A DNA stretch of 64,000 nt from Curtobacterium flaccumfaciens (GTDB taxonomy: Bacteria > Actinomycetota > Actinomycetes > Actinomycetales > Microbacteriaceae), in contig NZ_JABMCF010000031.1 of NCBI RefSeq assembly GCF_013359815.1, positions 40,663-104,662 on the forward strand. Direction: 5' to 3'. Made by a program: the position numbers and the translations under genes. Under the pieces are notes generated by a model. It was given only the letters and a program-made list of their open reading frames with translations, searched no databases and was not told the DNA's origin. Shown here piece after piece: positions 22,868 through 30,208 of the stretch; the first letter of the stretch is position 1; each line of letters opens with the position of its first letter.

Positions 22868-24340
22868 ATGACCACAGCCGCCCCGAACCCTCCCGAGGTT
22901 CGCACCGTCGAGCGCCAGGGCCTCGACGTCATCGCCGAGTCCGATCGGAAGGGCACCCCACGGGGACTGTTCTGGCCGTGGTTCGCCGCGAACATCTCCG
23001 TCCTCGGCATCGCCTACGGGGCGTTCGTCATCGGGTTCGGCATCTCCTTCTGGCAGGCCACCGCCGTCTCGGTCGTCGGGGTGGTGTTCTCGTTCCTGCT
23101 GTGCGGCGTGGTCGCGATCGCCGGCAAGCGGGGGTCGGCGCCGACGATGGTGCTGAGCCGTGCGGCGTTCGGCGTGCGGGGCAACCGGGTGCCCTCGTTC
23201 CTCAGCTGGATCCTCACCGTCGGGTGGGAGACCTCGCTCGCCGCACTGGCGGTCCTGGCGACCTCGACGGTCTTCACCGAGCTCGGCTGGGACGGCGGGG
23301 TGCTGACGAAGGTCGTCGCGCTGGTCGTCGTCGCCGCGCTCGTGGTCGGGGCCGGCGTCGCGGGCTTCGACGTGATCATGCGCCTGCAGACCTGGATCAC
23401 GGTCATCACGGGGGTGCTCACCGTCGTCTACATCGTGCTCGCGGTGCCCTCCATCGACTTCGCCGCGATCGCCGCGATGCCGTCCGGCAGCGGTCAGCAG
23501 GTCATCGGGGCCCTGGTCCTGGTGATGACCGGCTTCGGCCTCGGCTGGGTGAACGCTGCTGCCGACTACTCCCGGTACCTGCCGCGGGCCGCGTCCACCG
23601 GTGGGGTCGTCGGGTGGACGACCTTCGGCGGCGCACTGGCCCCGGCGATCCTCGTGGTCTTCGGCGTCCTGCTCGCCGGGTCGTCGCCGGACCTGAACGC
23701 CGCCATCCAGGACGACCCGATCGGCGCGCTCACCACCATCCTGCCGATCTGGTTCCTCATCCCGTTCGCGATCGTGGCGATCCTCGGGCTCGTCGGGGGA
23801 GCGGTCCTCGACATCTACTCGTCGGGCCTCGCGCTGCTGAGCGTCGGCGTGAAGATCCCGCGGCCGGTCGCCGCCGGGGTCGACGGCGTGTTCATGGTGG
23901 CGGGGGCGATCTACATCGCCTTCTTCGCGACCAGCTTCGCGAAGCCGTTCCAGGCGTTCCTGATCACCCTCGGCGTGCCGATCGCGGTGTGGGCCGGCAT
24001 CTTCGTCGCCGACGTCCTGCTGCGTCGTCGCGCCTACGCAGAGGCCGAGCTCGACGACCGCCGCGGCCGGTACGGTGACGTCCGGTGGGGCGCGATCGCC
24101 CTGGTCGTCGTCGGCACTGCGCTCGGGTGGGGCCTCGTCACGCTGGCGTCACCCACGTGGTTGACCTGGCAGGGCTACCTGCTCGGCCCGTTCGGCCTCG
24201 GCGGACGCGAGGGGCCCTGGGCCTACGCGAACCTCGGCGTCCTCGTCGCCCTGGTCGTCGGGTTCCTCGGCACGCTGCTGTTCGCGCGCGGCTCGATCCG
24301 CCGTCAGGAAGCACTCGCCACCCCGGACGACCTGCGATGA
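22868..24340 (+). CDS. NCS1-family purine/cytosine permease
   Basis: 490 residues from ATG 22868. About twelve hydrophobic helices and the N-terminal block RGLFWPWFAANISVLGIAYGAF are typical of the CodB branch of NCS1 nucleobase:cation symporters. GLGWVNAAADYSRYLPR is the conserved segment of the mid-protein helices. It should import a purine, cytosine or related ring compound across the plasma membrane. It is translationally coupled (ATGA) to the cysteine hydrolase, which suggests a small catabolic unit. The exact substrate cannot be read from the sequence. Confidence 0.92.
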   Translation: MTTAAPNPPEVRTVERQGLDVIAESDRKGTPRGLFWPWFAANISVLGIAYGAFVIGFGISFWQATAVSVVGVVFSFLLCGVVAIAGKRGSAPTMVLSRAAFGVRGNRVPSFLSWILTVGWETSLAALAVLATSTVFTELGWDGGVLTKVVALVVVAALVVGAGVAGFDVIMRLQTWITVITGVLTVVYIVLAVPSIDFAAIAAMPSGSGQQVIGALVLVMTGFGLGWVNAAADYSRYLPRAASTGGVVGWTTFGGALAPAILVVFGVLLAGSSPDLNAAIQDDPIGALTTILPIWFLIPFAIVAILGLVGGAVLDIYSSGLALLSVGVKIPRPVAAGVDGVFMVAGAIYIAFFATSFAKPFQAFLITLGVPIAVWAGIFVADVLLRRRAYAEAELDDRRGRYGDVRWGAIALVVVGTALGWGLVTLASPTWLTWQGYLLGPFGLGGREGPWAYANLGVLVALVVGFLGTLLFARGSIRRQEALATPDDLR

Positions 24341-24897
24341 GCGCGGAGATCCCCGACGACGCCTGGCTCGTCGTCATCGACATGCAGCAGGTCTTCACCG
24401 GCGAGAACCCGTGGGCCGCCCCGCGGTACGACCACGCCGGCGCCGGTATCGAGCGGCTCCTCCCGCGGTTCACGGGCCGCACGGTGTTCACCCGCTTCGT
24501 GGCACCGGCGGAGCCGGAGGGTGCGTGGGTGCCCTACTACCGTGACTGGCCCTTCGCACTGGTGCCGGACGCCGACCCGCTGTACGCGCTCACCGAGCCG
24601 TTCGCGTCGGCCGCCGCGGACCGGAACGACCCCGTCGTGACGGAACCGACCTTCGCCAAGTGGGGGACGAGCCTCCAGGCCGTCGTCGGCGACCACCCGC
24701 ACCTGGTGCTCACGGGGGTGTCGACCGACTGCTGCGTGCTGTCGACCGCGCTGGCCGCGGCCGACGCCGGTGCAACGGTGACCGTCGTGGCGGACGCCTG
24801 CGCCGGTGGGACCGACGAGGACCACGACCGCGCGCTCGCGGTGATGCGGCTCTACGCCCCGCTCATCACGGTCGTCGACTCGGTCAGGGAGCTCTGA
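24337..24897 (+). CDS. Isochorismatase-like cysteine hydrolase
   Basis: 186 residues from ATG 24337, overlapping the permease stop. The catalytic triad of the family is visible: Asp15 in VVIDMQ, Lys in EPTFAKWGTSL, and Cys in GVSTDCCVLST, with the usual cis-peptide VST. Members include nicotinamidase, N-carbamoylsarcosine amidase and ureidoacrylate hydrolase. Coupling to an NCS1 transporter favours an amide or carbamoyl derivative from nucleobase breakdown over isochorismate. The substrate remains unassigned. Confidence 0.9.
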   Translation: MSAEIPDDAWLVVIDMQQVFTGENPWAAPRYDHAGAGIERLLPRFTGRTVFTRFVAPAEPEGAWVPYYRDWPFALVPDADPLYALTEPFASAAADRNDPVVTEPTFAKWGTSLQAVVGDHPHLVLTGVSTDCCVLSTALAAADAGATVTVVADACAGGTDEDHDRALAVMRLYAPLITVVDSVREL

Positions 24898-24941
24898 ACG
24901 GACGCACGGGGACCGGACCCGGCACGGTCAGACCGAGCGCG

Positions 24942-24947
24942 TAGAGT
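24942..24947 (+). promoter_or_regulatory. -10 box of a leaderless ispG transcript
   Basis: TAGAGT ends 6 nt before GTG 24954. No Shine-Dalgarno sequence is present between them, which fits leaderless translation. Confidence 0.6.
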
Positions 24948-24953
24948 GCTCAC

Positions 24954-26108
24954 GTGCCCGCAGTCAACCTCGGTATGCCCAAGTCCCCCGAAACCCTCGC
25001 TCCGCGTCGCAAGTCGCGGCAGATCCGGGTCGGCAAGGTGCTCGTGGGCGGCGACGCCCCGGTGTCCGTGCAGTCGATGACCACGACGCAGACCACCAAC
25101 ATCAACGCGACGCTGCAGCAGATCGCCGAACTCACGGCCTCGGGCTGCGACATCGTCCGGGTTGCCGTGCCCACGCAGGACGACGCCGACGCGCTGGCGA
25201 TCATCGCGAAGAAGTCGCAGATCCCCGTGATCGCCGACATCCACTTCCAGCCGAAGTACGTCTTCCAGGCGATCGACGCCGGCTGTGCCGCCGTCCGCGT
25301 CAACCCGGGCAACATCCGCAAGTTCGACGACCAGGTCGGCGCGATCGCCAAGGCCGCCAAGGACGCCGGCGTCTCGCTCCGCATCGGCGTGAACGCGGGG
25401 TCGCTCGAGCCGAGCCTGCTGCAGAAGTACGGCAAGGCCACCCCCGAGGCGCTCGTCGAGTCCGCGGTGTGGGAAGCCTCCCTGTTCGAGGAGCACGACT
25501 TCCACGACTTCAAGATCTCGGTCAAGCACAACGACCCGATCGTGATGGTCAAGGCCTACCGGCAGCTCGCCGCCGCCGGTGACTGGCCGCTGCACCTCGG
25601 CGTGACCGAGGCCGGCCCGGAGTTCCAGGGCACGATCAAGAGCGCCACCGCGTTCGGCATCCTGCTGGCCGAGGGCATCGGTGACACCATCCGCGTGTCG
25701 CTCTCCGCCCCGCCCGCGCAAGAGGTCAAGGTCGGCCTGCAGATCCTGCAGTCGCTCAACCTGCGCGAGCGCAAGCTCGAGATCGTCTCCTGCCCGAGCT
25801 GCGGTCGCGCGCAGGTCGACGTCTACCAGCTCGCGAACGACGTCACGAAGGGGCTCGAGGGCATGACCGTCCCGCTCCGCGTCGCCGTCATGGGCTGCGT
25901 CGTGAACGGCCCGGGCGAGGCGCGCGAGGCCGATCTCGGCGTCGCCTCGGGCAACGGCAAGGGGCAGATCTTCGTCAAGGGCCAGGTCGTCAAGACCGTG
26001 CCCGAGGCCGAGATCGTCCAGACGCTCATCAACGAGGCGAACCGCATCGCGGACGAGATGGGTCCGGCCGCCGCCACCGGCACGCCCCAGGTGATCATGG
26101 CGCCGTAG
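24954..26108 (+). CDS. ispG: 4-hydroxy-3-methylbut-2-enyl diphosphate synthase (GcpE)
   Basis: 384 residues from GTG 24954. It converts methylerythritol cyclodiphosphate to HMBPP, the penultimate step of the MEP pathway, with a [4Fe-4S] cluster. Cluster ligands are in SCPSCGR and [23 protein letters not shown] and ADIHFQPKY are family blocks. dxr of the same pathway lies upstream, separated by the protease, permease and hydrolase genes. It has its own leaderless-type promoter. A very strong hairpin follows its stop. Confidence 0.97.
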   Translation: MPAVNLGMPKSPETLAPRRKSRQIRVGKVLVGGDAPVSVQSMTTTQTTNINATLQQIAELTASGCDIVRVAVPTQDDADALAIIAKKSQIPVIADIHFQPKYVFQAIDAGCAAVRVNPGNIRKFDDQVGAIAKAAKDAGVSLRIGVNAGSLEPSLLQKYGKATPEALVESAVWEASLFEEHDFHDFKISVKHNDPIVMVKAYRQLAAAGDWPLHLGVTEAGPEFQGTIKSATAFGILLAEGIGDTIRVSLSAPPAQEVKVGLQILQSLNLRERKLEIVSCPSCGRAQVDVYQLANDVTKGLEGMTVPLRVAVMGCVVNGPGEAREADLGVASGNGKGQIFVKGQVVKTVPEAEIVQTLINEANRIADEMGPAAATGTPQVIMAP

Positions 26109-26123
26109 GCGCGACCACCCCTT

Positions 26124-26167
26124 CGGACCGGAGGCCCGGTGCCAGCTGGCACCGGGCCTCCGGTCCG
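26124..26167. terminator. 44-bp perfect palindrome after ispG
   Basis: Arms 26124-26143 and 26148-26167 are perfectly complementary over 20 bp around AGCT, which is itself palindromic. It begins 15 nt after the ispG stop and would form an extremely stable RNA hairpin, most likely the ispG terminator, though it lacks a U-tract. Confidence 0.75.
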
Positions 26168-26182
26168 TCCTCGGGCGGCGCT

Positions 26183-26200
26183 GGCGCTGGCGCCAGCGCC
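26183..26200. repeat. 18-bp perfect palindrome
   Basis: GGCGCTGGCGCCAGCGCC equals its own reverse complement and lies between the ispG hairpin and the long repeat array. It could be a dimeric protein site or a cruciform; the sequence does not say which. Confidence 0.7.
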
Positions 26201-26205
26201 GGTCG

Positions 26206-26740
26206 GCACGGTGCGTGCTTCGCGGTTCCGTGCCGGGTTGATCGCCCGGTGCGATCCTGCAGGCGCGCACGGAGCGGCTGGTGCCGCACCGGCCGATGAA
26301 TCTCGCACGGTGCGGCTCTGCTCCGCGTCGCCGGCGGCGCCCGAAGCGCGCGCGACACACCGCGGACCGGCCCGGAGGCCCGCTGCGGCTGCTCGACGCG
26401 CGTCCCCTCCGCACGGTGCGGACTTCGCGAGCGGCCGCCGGGTTGATCGCCCGGTGCGAGCCTGCAGGCGCGCACGCAGCGGCTGGTGCCGCACCGGCCG
26501 ACGAACCTCGCACGGTGCGGCTCCGCTCCGCGTCGCCGGCGGCGCCCGCGACGCGCGTGCCGGACCGGGGCCCGGCCCGGAGGCCCGTTGCGGCTGCTCG
26601 ACGTGCGTCCCCTCCGCACGGTGCGGACTTCGCGAGCGGCCGCCGCGTTGATCGCCCGGTGCGAGCGTGCAGGCGCGCACGCAGCGGCTGCCGCCCCACG
26701 GGCCAGCGAACCTCGCACCGTGCCGAACGGCGCCGCTCGC
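26206..26740. repeat. Array of about 2.5 copies of a 205-bp repeat (gene-free region)
   Basis: This fills most of the 695-nt gap between ispG and proS. Copies begin at 26233 and 26438 (period 205) and at 26644 (period 206, partial), with a partial copy before 26233. Each unit contains two GCACGGTGCGG dyads. The dyads, at 26206, 26305, 26411, 26510, 26616 and a variant at 26715, alternate at spacings of 99 and 106 bp. Copies look about 90% identical by eye. Open frames cross it on both strands, but the period is not a multiple of three, so successive copies shift frame and coding is unlikely. I see no tRNA or small RNA signature. The function is unknown. Confidence 0.88.
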
Positions 26741-26791
26741 GCCCAGCGGCGGGCACACCGCAGGGAACCCGCGCCCTCGGCCCGCCGCCAC

Positions 26792-26797
26792 TAGGCT
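26792..26797 (+). promoter_or_regulatory. -10 box of a leaderless proS transcript
   Basis: TAGGCT ends 6 nt before GTG 26804, with no Shine-Dalgarno sequence between. Confidence 0.6.
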
Positions 26798-26803
26798 TGC
26801 CCC

Positions 26804-28555
26804 GTGGTCACACGGCTTTCGCATCTGTTCCTCCGTACGCTCCGCGACGACCCCTCCGACGCCGAGGTGACGAGCCACAAGCTGCTCGTCCGCGCCGGGT
26901 ACGTCCGTCGCCAGTCCCCGGGGATCTTCGCCTGGCTGCCGCTCGGCCTCCGGGTGCGCGCCAAGATCGAGGCGATCATCCGCGACGAGATGGTCGCAGC
27001 CGGTGCGCAGGAGGTCCTGCTGCCCGCGCTCCTGCCGCGTGAGCCGTACGAGGCCACGAACCGCTGGACCGAGTACGGCGACGGCATGTTCCGCCTGCAG
27101 GACCGCAAGGGTTCCGACTACCTGCTCGCACCCACGCACGAGGAGATGTTCGCGCTCCTGGTGAAGGACCTGTACTCGTCCTACAAGGACCTGCCGGTCA
27201 CGCTGTTCCAGATCCAGGACAAGTACCGCGACGAGGCCCGGCCCCGCGCCGGACTCCTGCGCGGCCGCGAGTTCACCATGAAGGACGCGTACTCGTTCGA
27301 CCTGACCGACGAGGGCCTCGAGCGCAGCTACCAGGTCATGCGCGACGCGTACGAGAAGATCTTCGCCCGCCTCGGGCTCGACTACGTCATCGTCAAGGCC
27401 GACGCCGGCGCGATGGGCGGCTCCAAGTCCGAGGAGTTCCTGCACCCGATCGGCGTCGGCGAGGACACCTTCGTCCGCAGTGCCGGCGGCTACGCGGCCA
27501 ACGTCGAGGCGTACGTCACCCCCGTCCCCGAGTCGCTGCCGATCGAGGGCCAGCCCGAGCCCGTGCTGCTGCCCGCCTCGGACACCCCGACGATCGACAC
27601 GCTCGTCGCCCACGCGAACCAGGTCGCGCCGCGCGAGGGTGCCCCGTGGACCGCGGCCGACACGCTGAAGAACGTCGTCCTGGCGCTCACCCACCTCGAC
27701 GGCACGCGCGAGGTCGTGGTCGTCGGGCTGCCCGGTGACCGCGACGTCGACCTGAAGCGCGCCGAGGTGTCGTTCGCCCCGGCCGAGGTCGAGGCCGCCG
27801 GCGACGACGACTTCAAGAAGCACCGTGGCCTGGTGAAGGGCTACATCGGCCCGCAGGTCCTCGGCGCCGACAGCGCCACCGGCCTCCGCTACTTCGTCGA
27901 CCCGCGTGTGGTCGACGGCACGAGCTGGATCACCGGCGCCAACGAACGCGGCGTGCACGTGTCCGGCCTCGTCGCCGGCCGTGACTTCGTGGCCGACGGT
28001 GTCGTCGAGGTCTCCGACGTCCGCGCCGGTGACCCGTCCCCGGACGGCTCCGGCCCGCTCGAGACCGCGCGCGGCATGGAGATCGGGCACGTCTTCCAGC
28101 TCGGCCGGAAGTACGCCGAGGCGCTCGGTCTCAAGGTGCAGGACGAGAACGGCAAGCTCGCGACGGTCACGATGGGCTCGTACGGCATCGGCGTGACCCG
28201 CATCCTCGCCATCCTGGCCGAGTCCCACAACGACGAGAAGGGCCTGGTCTGGCCGAAGAACGTCGCGCCGTTCGACGTGCACATCGTCGCCACCGGCCGT
28301 GACCAGGTCGCCTACGAGCTGGCGGCCTCCGTCGTCGCCGAGCTCGAGGGCGAGCGGTTCGACGTGCTGTACGACGACCGCCCCAAGGTCTCGCCCGGCG
28401 TGAAGCTCCGCGACGCCGAGCTGCTCGGCATGCCGATCGTCGTCGTCGCCGGTCGCGGCGCCGCCGAGGGCGTCGTCGAGCTGTGGGACCGCGCGACCGG
28501 CGACCGCCGCGACGTGCCGGTGGCCGAGCTGCTCGACGCGGTCCGCGCGATCTAG
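26804..28555 (+). CDS. proS: Prolyl-tRNA synthetase (bacterial type)
   Basis: 583 residues from GTG 26804. It charges tRNA-Pro. Class II motif 1 is near the N-terminus, motif 2 spans [21 protein letters not shown], and motif 3 lies in [17 protein letters not shown]. Between motifs 2 and 3 is the INS editing domain (about 220-400), which clears mischarged alanine, so this is the long bacterial form. The anticodon-binding domain ends the protein. The start is fixed by a -10 box at leaderless spacing. Confidence 0.97.
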   Translation: MVTRLSHLFLRTLRDDPSDAEVTSHKLLVRAGYVRRQSPGIFAWLPLGLRVRAKIEAIIRDEMVAAGAQEVLLPALLPREPYEATNRWTEYGDGMFRLQDRKGSDYLLAPTHEEMFALLVKDLYSSYKDLPVTLFQIQDKYRDEARPRAGLLRGREFTMKDAYSFDLTDEGLERSYQVMRDAYEKIFARLGLDYVIVKADAGAMGGSKSEEFLHPIGVGEDTFVRSAGGYAANVEAYVTPVPESLPIEGQPEPVLLPASDTPTIDTLVAHANQVAPREGAPWTAADTLKNVVLALTHLDGTREVVVVGLPGDRDVDLKRAEVSFAPAEVEAAGDDDFKKHRGLVKGYIGPQVLGADSATGLRYFVDPRVVDGTSWITGANERGVHVSGLVAGRDFVADGVVEVSDVRAGDPSPDGSGPLETARGMEIGHVFQLGRKYAEALGLKVQDENGKLATVTMGSYGIGVTRILAILAESHNDEKGLVWPKNVAPFDVHIVATGRDQVAYELAASVVAELEGERFDVLYDDRPKVSPGVKLRDAELLGMPIVVVAGRGAAEGVVELWDRATGDRRDVPVAELLDAVRAI

Positions 28556-28574
28556 ACGCGACCCCTGACGGACG

Positions 28575-28622
28575 GGCGCGCCCCGCTCAGCGGTGACGCG
28601 CCAGCGTCACGCGGGGCGCGCC
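28575..28622 (+). terminator. Compound hairpin after proS
   Basis: Outer arms GGCGCGCCCCGC (28575-28586) and GCGGGGCGCGCC (28611-28622) pair perfectly. Within the loop, GTGACGC and GCGTCAC form a second stem. It starts 19 nt after the proS stop. Confidence 0.7.
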
Positions 28623-28688
28623 GACCGAGCCTGCGAGGGAGGGGTGCGACGCCGCCACGGGCCTCCTGTCCGCCTCCTGGTTCTGGGG

Positions 28689-28694
28689 TACGCT
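28689..28694 (+). promoter_or_regulatory. -10 box upstream of nusA
   Basis: TACGCT with a weak -35-like CTGTCC 17 nt upstream. It predicts an about 60-nt leader before GTG 28759, carrying GGAGG at 28748-28752. Confidence 0.45.
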
Positions 28695-28758
28695 TGTGGC
28701 CGACTTCTGCGCAGTTCCACCCCGCAGGAGCGACTCATCTGAATACGGAGGCACCTCG

Positions 28759-29754
28759 GTGAAGATCGATCTCGCAGTCCTGCGACTCATGGAGCGCGAG
28801 CGGGAGATCCCGTTCGACGAGCTCGTCCAGATCATCGAATCTGCCATCCTGACCGCCTACCAGAAGCACGCCGACGAGAACGGCGAGCCGGCCCACGCGC
28901 AGTCGCGTGTGGAGCTCGACCGCAAGTCCGGCGAGGTCAGCGTCTACGTCCCCGAGCTCGACGACGAGGGCACCGTCATCGGTGAAGCCGTCGACCAGCC
29001 GAGCGACTTCGGACGCATCGCGGCCTTCGCAGCGAAGCAGGTCATCAACCAGCGCCTGCGCGACATCGGCGACGACAAGATCCTCGGCGAGTTCCGCGGC
29101 AAGGAAGGCGACATCGTCGCGGGCGTGGTCCAGCAGGGCCCGAACCCGAAGATGGTGCACGTCGACCTCGGCACGATCGAGGCGATCCTGCCGCCCGAAG
29201 AGCAGGTGCCGGGGGAGTCGTACAAGCACGGCTCCCGCATCCGCGTCTACGTGACGAGCGTCGCCCGTGGCAACAAGGGCCCGCAGATCATCGTGTCGCG
29301 CACGCACCCGGGCCTCGTCCGGAAGCTCTTCGCACTCGAGGTCCCGGAGATCGCGTCCGGTGTCGTCGAGATCACCTCGCTCGCCCGCGAGGCCGGCCAC
29401 CGCACGAAGATCGCCGTCAAGGCGAACGAGCCCGGCGTGAACGCGAAGGGTGCCTGCATCGGCGAGCTCGGCGCACGTGTCCGGGCCGTCACGAACGAGC
29501 TCGGTGCCGAGAAGATCGACATCGTCGACTACTCGTCCGACCTCGCATCGTTCGTCGCGAGCGCCCTGTCGCCGGCCAAGGTGACGAGCGCGTTCGTGCT
29601 CGACGCCTCGACGAAGGCCGTCCGCGCGCTCGTGCCGGACTACCAGCTGTCGCTCGCGATCGGCAAGGAGGGGCAGAACGCCCGTCTCGCCGCGAAGCTC
29701 ACCGGTGCCCGCATCGACATCCAGCCGGACTCCATCCTGGACGGCGAGGACTAG
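28759..29754 (+). CDS. nusA: Transcription termination/antitermination factor NusA
   Basis: 331 residues from GTG 28759 with GGAGG upstream. It binds RNA polymerase and RNA to control pausing, termination and rRNA antitermination. The N-terminal polymerase-binding domain (about 1-125) is followed by S1 (about 130-200, [10 protein letters not shown]) and two KH domains ([20 protein letters not shown] and the C-terminal [20 protein letters not shown]). It lacks the acidic repeats of enterobacterial NusA, as usual in actinobacteria. rimP, the usual upstream partner, is absent here. Confidence 0.97.
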   Translation: MKIDLAVLRLMEREREIPFDELVQIIESAILTAYQKHADENGEPAHAQSRVELDRKSGEVSVYVPELDDEGTVIGEAVDQPSDFGRIAAFAAKQVINQRLRDIGDDKILGEFRGKEGDIVAGVVQQGPNPKMVHVDLGTIEAILPPEEQVPGESYKHGSRIRVYVTSVARGNKGPQIIVSRTHPGLVRKLFALEVPEIASGVVEITSLAREAGHRTKIAVKANEPGVNAKGACIGELGARVRAVTNELGAEKIDIVDYSSDLASFVASALSPAKVTSAFVLDASTKAVRALVPDYQLSLAIGKEGQNARLAAKLTGARIDIQPDSILDGED

Positions 29755-29769
29755 GACGATTTCGCTCCC

Positions 29770-29792
29770 GGCGCGCCCTGCGAGGGCGCGCC
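29770..29792 (+). terminator. Hairpin between nusA and ylxR
   Basis: GGCGCGCCCT (29770-29779) pairs perfectly with AGGGCGCGCC (29783-29792) around a 3-nt loop, 15 nt after the nusA stop. It may attenuate read-through into ylxR-infB. Confidence 0.65.
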
Positions 29793-29822
29793 GGATCGCG
29801 CACGTCCGAGGCAAGGAGTAGA

Positions 29823-30134
29823 GTGGTTCCCGTCAGAACGTGCATCGGCAGTCGTCGTCGCGCTTCCCGATCCTCCCTCCTCCGAGTCGTCGCCCTGAGC
29901 GATGGCCGTGTCGTGGCGGATCCGAAGGCAGTCATGCCGGGCCGGGGAGCGTGGCTCACACCGACCGTCGATGCCTACGATCTGGCCGTCAAGCGCAGGG
30001 CTTTCCGCCGTGCGCTCCGGTTGGATCGCGATCCCGACACGTCCGCGGTGCTCGACCACATCGTCGGTCTCCCACAGGAACCGGCCGAGCGCCCGGACAT
30101 GACAGAACAGGCTGAACGGCTTATGGACAACTGA
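29823..30134 (+). CDS. ylxR: YlxR (DUF448) family protein
   Basis: 103 residues from GTG 29823, with AAGGAG 4 nt upstream. It has the family opening RTCIGSRRRASRSSLLRVV, where most members read RTCxGCR; the second Cys is Ser here. PGRGAWLTPT and FRRALR follow. YlxR is a small nucleic-acid-binding protein found between nusA and infB across Gram-positive bacteria; it has been linked to RNase P and transcription in Firmicutes. The gene order here supports the assignment. Confidence 0.85.
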   Translation: MVPVRTCIGSRRRASRSSLLRVVALSDGRVVADPKAVMPGRGAWLTPTVDAYDLAVKRRAFRRALRLDRDPDTSAVLDHIVGLPQEPAERPDMTEQAERLMDN

Positions 30135-30176
30135 TGAGCGGCTCGAAATGAGACCCGTCATCCATTGAGTCCTGCC

Positions 30177-30202
30177 CCTTCACGGGGTGGGACCCGTGAA
30201 GG
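30177..30202 (+). promoter_or_regulatory. Hairpin covering the infB ribosome binding site
   Basis: CCTTCACGGG (30177-30186) pairs perfectly with CCCGTGAAGG (30193-30202) around GTGGGA. The infB Shine-Dalgarno AAGGAG (30199-30204) is mostly inside the right arm. The hairpin would therefore hide the RBS unless opened. Confidence 0.65.
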
Positions 30203-30208
30203 AGAACA

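Noticed and set aside
26139..26651. Open frame across the 205-bp repeat array
   Set aside because: The repeat period is not a multiple of three, so copies are read in different frames, and no RBS or motif is visible.
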